Shown here: piece by piece, positions 42,004-47,314 of the stretch | Layout of the letters: each line of letters starts with the position of its first letter | How positions within the stretch are numbered: the stretch's first letter is position 1 | Source: Bacillus sp. ISL-7 | GTDB taxonomy: Bacteria > Bacillota > Bacilli > Bacillales_B > DSM-18226 | Direction: 5' to 3' | NCBI RefSeq assembly: GCF_018613065.1 | Contig: NZ_JAGGQW010000077.1 | Span: 1-47,314 of the forward strand | Length of the DNA stretch: 47,314 nucleotides | Translations under genes and position numbers: made by a program | The notes under the pieces: generated by a model | What the model saw: only the letters and a program-made list of their open reading frames with translations | Database searches by the model: none | Told to the model about the DNA's origin: nothing

Positions 42004-43620
42004 ATGAAGAAGAGGTCTTTTAAACTGCTGTTAATCTCTCTATTAGCCATCAGTATGTTTCTAGTTGGCTGTAGCAGCAAAACCAATGAAGAAGCAGGAG
42101 GCAAGAAAGATCCTGCCACTGGAAGTGGATCGAAAAAAGATACACTAGTTTATGGTCGTGGTGGAGATTCTACATCTCTAGATCCAATCACCACAACTGA
42201 AGGTGAAGCATTCAAAGTAACAGAAAACATTTATGAAACATTGATTCAATATGGTGATCAAGATACTACTATTAATCCAGGACTTGCTGAATCGTGGAAA
42301 GTGACACCAGATGGCTTAACTTACACATTCAAGCTTCGTCAAGGAGTTAAATTCCATGACGGTACTGATTTTAATGCAGACGCGGTTGTTTTTAACTTCG
42401 ATCGCTGGATGAATGGTAATGCTGACAGCTTCCCATATTACACCATGTTTGGTGGATTTAAAGGGGAAAAAGGACACATAATTAAAGAAGTTAAAGCTGT
42501 TGATGCAAATACAGTACAATTTGTATTATTTAGACCACAGGCACCGTTCCTTAAGAACCTAGCCATGTCTCCGTTTGGAATTGCAAGCCCTGCGGCTGTT
42601 AAAAAATACGGTGATAAGTTTAGACAAAATCCAGTTGGAACAGGTCCATTTAAATTCGTTGAGTGGAAAGAAAACGATACAATTACGCTTGAGAAGAACC
42701 CTGACTACTGGCAAAAAGGCTTGCCCAAGTTAAACAAAGTTATTTTCCGCGTGATTCCTGAAAATACTGCACGTTTGAACGCTCTAGCAAATGGCGAGAT
42801 TGATGTGATGGATGGACTAAACAATTCAGATGAGGCGACTGTTAAAGCAAATGCCAATCTCCAAGTGATTGAACGTCCATCAATGAACGTGGGTTATATT
42901 GGTTTAACAACCACTCGTAAACCATTTGATAATAAACTCGTTCGTCAAGCGATTAACTATGCTGTTGATAAAAAATCAATCATCGATGCGTTTTATGGTG
43001 GGAAAGCCCTTGCAGCGGTCAATCCAATGCCTCCTTCCATCGAAGGCTATAATAAGGCAGTTGAGCCATATCCATATGATTTAGAGAAAGCAAAGCAATT
43101 GTTGAAAGAAGCTGGATACGAAAAAGGATTTGAAATTGACCTATGGGCAATGCCTGTTGCTCGCCCTTATATGCCAGAAGCACAAAAAGTTGCTGAAGTT
43201 ATTCAAGAGAGCTTAAGCAAAATCAATGTCAAAGCCAAAATCCAATCTGTGGACTGGGCTACTTACTTAGATAAAGCAGCAAAAGGTGAATTTGATATGT
43301 TCATGCTTGGCTGGACAGGCGACAACGGTGACCCTGATAACTTCTTATACACATTGCTTGATAAAGACAGTATTGGAAGTAATAACTATTCCCAGTACAG
43401 CAATGACAAATTACATGACGTCTTAATTAAGGCACAAACAGAAATTGATCAAGCAAAGCGTAATGCACTTTATGAGGAAGCACAAGTAATCATTCATGAT
43501 GATGCCCCTTGGGTACCACTGGTACACTCTACACCGTTGTTAGCAGCAGGAAAAGATGTCGCAAATTACTTACCGCACCCAACTGGATCAGAAGCACTAA
43601 CAAAAGTTGAATTTAAATAA
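42004..43620 (+). CDS. Peptide-binding lipoprotein (SBP family 5)
   Basis: A 538-residue solute-binding lipoprotein. Type II signal with lipobox LVGC, lipidated C23, then a flexible Gly/Ser/Lys linker and an SBP family 5 domain (from about residue 50: LVYGRGGDSTSLDPI, ...PGLAESWKVTPDGLTYTFKLRQGVKFHDGT). It captures peptides, or possibly another family 5 ligand, on the outer face of the membrane for the two permeases. The AAGGGGG RBS is 11 bases from the ATG, a long spacing. A hairpin after the gene (43659-43680) may favour its expression over the permeases. Confidence 0.9.
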   Translation: MKKRSFKLLLISLLAISMFLVGCSSKTNEEAGGKKDPATGSGSKKDTLVYGRGGDSTSLDPITTTEGEAFKVTENIYETLIQYGDQDTTINPGLAESWKVTPDGLTYTFKLRQGVKFHDGTDFNADAVVFNFDRWMNGNADSFPYYTMFGGFKGEKGHIIKEVKAVDANTVQFVLFRPQAPFLKNLAMSPFGIASPAAVKKYGDKFRQNPVGTGPFKFVEWKENDTITLEKNPDYWQKGLPKLNKVIFRVIPENTARLNALANGEIDVMDGLNNSDEATVKANANLQVIERPSMNVGYIGLTTTRKPFDNKLVRQAINYAVDKKSIIDAFYGGKALAAVNPMPPSIEGYNKAVEPYPYDLEKAKQLLKEAGYEKGFEIDLWAMPVARPYMPEAQKVAEVIQESLSKINVKAKIQSVDWATYLDKAAKGEFDMFMLGWTGDNGDPDNFLYTLLDKDSIGSNNYSQYSNDKLHDVLIKAQTEIDQAKRNALYEEAQVIIHDDAPWVPLVHSTPLLAAGKDVANYLPHPTGSEALTKVEFK

Positions 43621-43658
43621 CAGACAAGTTTAACAGACCGAATTAATAATGGCTGAAA

Positions 43659-43680
43659 GGGGAGGGAGCTTAGCCTCCCC
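43659..43680 (+). terminator. Partial terminator inside the ABC operon
   Basis: GGGGAGG pairs with CCTCCCC, then TTTTG. The short U-run suggests partial read-through to the permease genes, a usual way to make more binding protein than permease. Confidence 0.78.
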
Positions 43681-43774
43681 TTTTGTTAACTAAACACATT
43701 CAGTTTTTTTGTAAAAAAATTGTTTAGCTAAAGCATCTAACCAGGCGCTTACGCTTTTCAGTGAGGTGAAAAAT

Positions 43775-44782
43775 TTGTTTACTTATACAGTCCGCCGTGT
43801 GTTTTCTTTAATCCCTGTTTTAATTGGGATGACTCTCGTGGTTTTTGCCATCATCCATGCTATTCCAGGAAATCCCGCTCAGGTAATTCTTGGGCAAAGA
43901 GCGACTGCAGAATCAATTGCCACGTTAACAAAGGAATTAGGGTTGGATAGACCTTGGTACATACAATACGCCGATTATATTAATGCTTTACTTCATGGGG
44001 ATTTAGGAGTCTCACTCAGGACAAGGGGTCCAATTAACGAAGAAATATGGTCCTACTTAGCAGCAACCGCCGAACTAACAGTAGTGGCAATGTTAATTGC
44101 CATCATAGTGGGGGTAAATGCAGGAATTGTCAGTGCTTGGTTCTCCAAATCATGGTTTGATTATGTTGCGATGGTTCTTGCATTGATTGGGGTGTCATTG
44201 CCGATTTTTTGGCTTGGTTTAATGGAGCAATGGGTATTTTCAATTGAATTAGGCTGGCTTCCAACGACAGGAAGAGAGAATGTTAGAGATCCCGTTGCAG
44301 CAATTACTAATTTTTATTTAATAGATACCCTCTTACAAGGAAGATTTGATCAATTTATAACGGTCATAAAGCATTTGGTGTTACCTAGCATTGCACTCGC
44401 AACGATTCCAATGGCGATTATTGCTCGAATGACCCGCGCAACCATGCTGGAAGTGATGAAGTCAGATTATGTCCGTACCGCAAGAGCAAAGGGACTGAGC
44501 ATGTTCTGGGTCGTTTATAAACATTCCTTAAAAAATGCCGTTATCCCGGTTCTAACTATCATCGGGTTGCAAACCGGTCTTTTACTTGGAGGAGCTATAT
44601 TAACGGAAACAATCTTTGGCTGGCCAGGAATCGGGAGATATCTATATGATGCGATCGGCTATCGAGATTATCCGGTTATCCAGTCAGGGATATTAATTAT
44701 TGCGGCAATTTTTGTACTCATTAATTTAATTGTGGATCTATTATATGTTTTGGTTGATCCACGAATAAAATATACCAAGTAG
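43775..44782 (+). CDS. Peptide ABC permease (DppB type)
   Basis: A 335-residue inner-membrane permease with six hydrophobic segments; the N-terminal FTYTVRRVFSLIPVLIGMTLVVFAIIH is typical of DppB, and the EAA loop reads ARAKGLSMFWVVYKHSLKNAVIPVL. TTG 43775 is preferred, 6 bases after GTGAGGTG; a GTG at 43766 overlaps that RBS. Pairs with the DppC-type permease 17 bases downstream. Confidence 0.92.
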   Translation: MFTYTVRRVFSLIPVLIGMTLVVFAIIHAIPGNPAQVILGQRATAESIATLTKELGLDRPWYIQYADYINALLHGDLGVSLRTRGPINEEIWSYLAATAELTVVAMLIAIIVGVNAGIVSAWFSKSWFDYVAMVLALIGVSLPIFWLGLMEQWVFSIELGWLPTTGRENVRDPVAAITNFYLIDTLLQGRFDQFITVIKHLVLPSIALATIPMAIIARMTRATMLEVMKSDYVRTARAKGLSMFWVVYKHSLKNAVIPVLTIIGLQTGLLLGGAILTETIFGWPGIGRYLYDAIGYRDYPVIQSGILIIAAIFVLINLIVDLLYVLVDPRIKYTK

Positions 44783-44799
44783 AGGAGGGGGATCTTAAA

Positions 44800-45699
44800 G
44801 TGGCGGAATTAGCAAAAAAACCGGCAAATATGGCAACGGTAATTGTTGAAGAAAAGCTGACACCTCCCTGGAAGGAAGCATGGATTTCATTTTATAAAAA
44901 CCGATTAGCAGTAGTTGGTTTAGGAATTGTGGTCTTTTTTATTATCATTGCTATATTCGCTCCTATTATTGCTCCATATAGCTTTAAAGATCAAGTGTTG
45001 GCAGATCGAATGCTCTCACCTTCCAGTGAGCATTGGTTTGGGACAGACGACTTTGGCCGAGATATTTTTTCTCGTATTGTTTATGGTGCAAGAATATCAT
45101 TGTGGGTTGGCTTTTTCTCAGTTTTAGGCTCAGTTGTGGCAGGGACATTACTAGGAATTGTAGCTGGATATTACGGCCGCTGGGTAGATGCGATTATCTC
45201 GCGTATTTTTGATATTATGCTAGCTTTTCCAAGTATTTTATTGGCGATTGCGGTTGTTTCTATTTTGGGGCCATCCCTGCAAAATGCTTTGATTGCGATC
45301 GCGGTTATTAATATACCGAACTTTGGACGATTGGTTCGCTCCAAAGTATTAAGTGTTAAACAGGAAGAATATATTATGGCTGCCCGTGCCGTCGGAATGA
45401 AAGATTCACGTATCCTTCTCCGTCATATTTTACCTAATAGTATATCACCAGTAATCGTTCAAGCTACATTAGCGATTGCCACAGCAATTATTGAGGCAGC
45501 AGCTCTTGGTTTCCTTGGAATGGGTGCACAAGCACCGACACCAGAGTGGGGAAAAATGCTTGCCGATTCAAAAAATTATATCACTCAGGCACCATGGACG
45601 TTATTCTTCCCTGGGGTCGCTATAATGCTGACTGTGCTCGGATTTAACTTAATGGGGGACGGGCTAAGGGACATCCTAGATCCGAAAATGAAACAATAG
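44800..45699 (+). CDS. Peptide ABC permease (DppC type)
   Basis: A 299-residue permease with about six hydrophobic segments. The DppC start motif SFYKNRLAVVGLGIVVFFIIIAIFAPIIAPY, the HWFGTDDFGRDIFSR motif and the EAA loop AARAVGMKDSRILLRHILPNSISPV are clear. GTG start after GGAGGGGG. It completes the importer, whose order (ATPase, ATPase, binding protein, permease, permease) departs from the common SBP-first or permease-first dpp orders. The terminator at 45704-45725 ends the operon. Confidence 0.92.
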   Translation: MAELAKKPANMATVIVEEKLTPPWKEAWISFYKNRLAVVGLGIVVFFIIIAIFAPIIAPYSFKDQVLADRMLSPSSEHWFGTDDFGRDIFSRIVYGARISLWVGFFSVLGSVVAGTLLGIVAGYYGRWVDAIISRIFDIMLAFPSILLAIAVVSILGPSLQNALIAIAVINIPNFGRLVRSKVLSVKQEEYIMAARAVGMKDSRILLRHILPNSISPVIVQATLAIATAIIEAAALGFLGMGAQAPTPEWGKMLADSKNYITQAPWTLFFPGVAIMLTVLGFNLMGDGLRDILDPKMKQ

Positions 45700-45703
45700 A
45701 CGT

Positions 45704-45725
45704 AGAGACTCCTGTGTGGGTCTCT
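45704..45725 (+). terminator. Terminator of the ABC operon
   Basis: AGAGAC pairs with GTCTCT around a 10-base loop, then TTCTTTT. Confidence 0.75.
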
Positions 45726-45732
45726 TTCTTTT

Positions 45733-45745
45733 GGTGTCATGCACC
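45733..45745. repeat. Degenerate copy of the GGTGCC-type repeat
   Basis: GGTGTCATGCACC resembles the GGTGTCAGGCACC word of the large inverted repeat at 38790-38839 in 12 of 13 bases. Confidence 0.6.
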
Positions 45746-45766
45746 ATTAACTTGATTAATTAATAA

Positions 45767-45796
45767 TTGTCTAAAATCTCAAAATAGCATTATAAT
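45767..45796 (+). promoter_or_regulatory. Promoter of aroK
   Basis: TTGTCT (45767-45772), 18-base spacer, TATAAT (45791-45796), about 43 bases before the aroK start. Confidence 0.6.
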
Positions 45797-45838
45797 TATG
45801 CTTAATAATTTGTTTTACCAATTGGGGGTTTGGCGTAA

Positions 45839-46357
45839 ATGTTGAATAGAAATAATAGTATTGTTTTTATTGGGTTTATGGGTGTTGGAAAAACTACGAT
45901 CGGCAAGATGGTTGCTAATAAACTAAATCGTGATTTTATTGATATTGATGAACAAATTGAAAAAGAATACAACATGCCAGTGTCCCAAATTTTTTCTGAA
46001 TTTGGTGAGAAAGTTTTTAGAGAAAGAGAAAAAAGTTTAATTGCAAGTCTAGCGTCCCAGCAACAAAAGGTTATTTCTGTCGGCGGCGGTGCCTTCCTGC
46101 AAGAAGAAATTAGAAAGACCTGTTTAGAATCTTGTATTGTTATTCTGCTAGATTTATCATTGGAGGGCTGGAAAGATAGATTAGGTCTGATTATAGACAG
46201 CCGACCTGTTTTAAAAGGAAAGTCAATTGAGGAAATGGAAGATCTTTTTTACAAAAGACAAGATATTTATGTTAACCATCATTTGAAGATTTCAACTGAT
46301 AGCAAGGATGCAAAAGAAATTGCTAACCAAATTATTGACGAATTAAATTCAATCTAG
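45839..46357 (+). CDS. aroK: Shikimate kinase
   Basis: Phosphorylates shikimate at O3 with ATP, fifth step of the shikimate pathway. A 172-residue P-loop kinase: GFMGVGKTT (12-20), shikimate-binding DIDEQIE (D35, D37), FREREKSLI with the binding Arg, GGGA (82-85), and the lid/adenine-binding DSRPVLKG. The RBS is a G-rich GGGGGTTTGG about 8 bases before ATG. It is 51 bases upstream of aroD, so the two are probably co-transcribed. Confidence 0.93.
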   Translation: MLNRNNSIVFIGFMGVGKTTIGKMVANKLNRDFIDIDEQIEKEYNMPVSQIFSEFGEKVFREREKSLIASLASQQQKVISVGGGAFLQEEIRKTCLESCIVILLDLSLEGWKDRLGLIIDSRPVLKGKSIEEMEDLFYKRQDIYVNHHLKISTDSKDAKEIANQIIDELNSI

Positions 46358-46408
46358 GGAAAAATAGGTATCAAAACTTATGTGGAATGGGACAAGGAGT
46401 GGGAACAA

Positions 46409-47173
46409 ATGACTAAAACAGTAACGGTTAGAGGTCTCGTCATTGGGGAAGGAATGCCAAAAATTTGTGTCCCGTTGGTGGGAGAAACACTTGTACAATT
46501 AAAGGAAGAAGCCGAATTTCTAAAAACAATTGACTTAGATGTAGTAGAGTGGCGGGTAGACTTTTTTGACCAAGTAGAAGATTTTGAGCAGGTGAAAAAG
46601 GCTCTTGCTGAAATTCGCACGTTCCTGCCTGCTACACCACTTATCTTTACCTTTCGAAGTAATAAAGAAGGCGGCAATAAGGAAATAACCACTTCTTTTT
46701 ATTTTGAATTAAACAAGACGGTTGCAGAAACAGGTCTGGTGGATTTCATTGATGTTGAGTTATTTAATGATGAAAATGAAGTCAAAACAATAATTGAAAA
46801 GGCACATGCAAAAAATGTTTTTGTTATTGTCTCTAACCATGATTTTCATAAGACGCCAACAAAAGAGGAAATTATCTCGCGGTTACGGAAAGCACAAGAG
46901 TTTGGGGGAGATATACCAAAAATTGCTGTAATGCCAAATAGTACAGCTGATGTGCTAACCCTCTTAGATGCAACAAATACAATGAACGAACAGTTTGCGG
47001 ATAGGCCGTTCATTACCATGTCTATGGCAGGTAAAGGGGTCATAAGTCGATTGGCTGGAGAAGTATTTGGGTCTGCTGTTACTTTTGGGGCAGCAAAAAA
47101 AGCATCAGCACCCGGACAGGTAAATGTGAAGGAGTTGCGAGGTGTATTAAACCTGTTACATGAAAGTCTATAA
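46409..47173 (+). CDS. aroD: Type I 3-dehydroquinate dehydratase
   Basis: Converts 3-dehydroquinate to 3-dehydroshikimate. A 254-residue TIM-barrel class I enzyme with E47/R49 (EWRVDFF), Schiff-base K171 (PKIAVMPNS), general acid/base H144 (SNHDFHKTP) and the SMAGKGVISRLAGEVFGSAVTF closing motif. ATG 46409 is chosen, 7 bases after AAGGAGTGG; an earlier GTG at 46382 lacks an RBS. Its terminator is at 47207-47235. Confidence 0.94.
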   Translation: MTKTVTVRGLVIGEGMPKICVPLVGETLVQLKEEAEFLKTIDLDVVEWRVDFFDQVEDFEQVKKALAEIRTFLPATPLIFTFRSNKEGGNKEITTSFYFELNKTVAETGLVDFIDVELFNDENEVKTIIEKAHAKNVFVIVSNHDFHKTPTKEEIISRLRKAQEFGGDIPKIAVMPNSTADVLTLLDATNTMNEQFADRPFITMSMAGKGVISRLAGEVFGSAVTFGAAKKASAPGQVNVKELRGVLNLLHESL

Positions 47174-47206
47174 AAAAACCGAAAAGCACTCAGAGGAGTG
47201 TTCAGA

Positions 47207-47235
47207 TTGTCGAGAATGGGTATTTTTCTCGGCAA
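47207..47235 (+). terminator. Terminator after aroD
   Basis: TTGTCGAGAA pairs with TTCTCGGCAA (one G-U), then TTTTTT. Confidence 0.85.
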
Positions 47236-47278
47236 TTTTTTATTCTCAGCATTTAATTATTCATTGTACCTGCTAATG

Positions 47279-47314
47279 GGCCTGTTGATTTCCGCGGAAG
47301 GCACGCAGACTCCT
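47279..47314. repeat. Possible edge of a Bacillus interspersed repeat
   Basis: GTTGATTTCCGC (from 47283) followed by GGAAGGC and CAGACTCCT at the window edge is, from memory, how a GC-rich repeated element found between genes in many Bacillus genomes begins. It is more GC-rich than the surrounding DNA. Only the first bases are in the window. Confidence 0.35.

Noticed and set aside
1..47314. CRISPR arrays, tRNA/rRNA genes, prophage or complete insertion sequences
   Set aside because: No regularly spaced repeats, no cloverleaf or rRNA sequence, no transposase, integrase or phage structural genes were found on reading both strands.

Overview
The window is low-GC Firmicute chromosome, most likely from a Bacillaceae member (Neobacillus/Bacillus-like). 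This rests on strong AGGAGG-type ribosome binding sites, frequent GTG/TTG starts, hairpin plus U-run terminators, sporulation-type genes (pdaA, sinI/sinR) and a gene set recalling the B. subtilis yfj-yfk region (yfkK, yfkH, yfkF, yfkE, yfkD, pdaA, and a TrmA-type methylase). Species cannot be fixed from the sequence alone.

Layout. 0-1.4 kb: a small hypothetical gene, then a cyclic-di-GMP-I (GEMM) riboswitch directly ahead of a 43-residue SinI anti-repressor, converging on a SinR repressor across a shared terminator. 1.6-16.6 kb: core genes: methionine aminopeptidase, DUF1128, a YtxH/YihY pair behind a SigB-like promoter, a PfeT-type P1B-4 metal exporter with a Fur/PerR-like box, an MFS transporter, a Ca2+/H+ antiporter, a YczE/YitT membrane protein, YfkD, class I fumarase, a NERD protein, the PdaA deacetylase and an RlmD/RlmCD-type methylase.

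16.6-24 kb looks accessory: an ORF with an in-frame stop, a VOC gene bracketed by short direct repeats, a truncated ORF, a TPR-Arr (rifamycin ADP-ribosyltransferase) fusion, DUF4256, and an operon of ArsR repressor, SRPBCC protein and an unusual 1056-residue UvrA-like ATPase with two palindromic operators in its promoter. 24-28.7 kb: a CwlO-like endopeptidase, a YgjP-type metallopeptidase, DUF1456, SelO and a HesB-like protein.

28.7-33.2 kb: a catabolic module (IclR regulator, acylating acetaldehyde dehydrogenase, 4-hydroxy-2-oxovalerate aldolase, GntP-family permease) that could convert an imported hydroxy-oxo acid to pyruvate and acetyl-CoA. 33.3-34.4 kb: a thiol peroxidase and OhrR-like regulator pair behind a strong palindrome. 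34.4-37 kb: small proteins, a stand-alone VWA-like protein, a methyltransferase and a short UvrC-like nuclease. 37-38.6 kb: a POT peptide transporter. 38.9-39.7 kb: a TipA/Mta-type MerR regulator. 40-45.7 kb: a complete peptide ABC importer in the order ATPase, ATPase, binding lipoprotein, permease, permease. 45.8-47.2 kb: shikimate genes aroK and aroD.

The most interesting items are the c-di-GMP riboswitch on sinI (a second-messenger input into the SinI/SinR biofilm switch), the ArsR-controlled UvrA-like protein with a third decayed UvrA half, and the TPR-Arr fusion. No CRISPR array, rRNA, tRNA, complete insertion sequence or prophage was seen.
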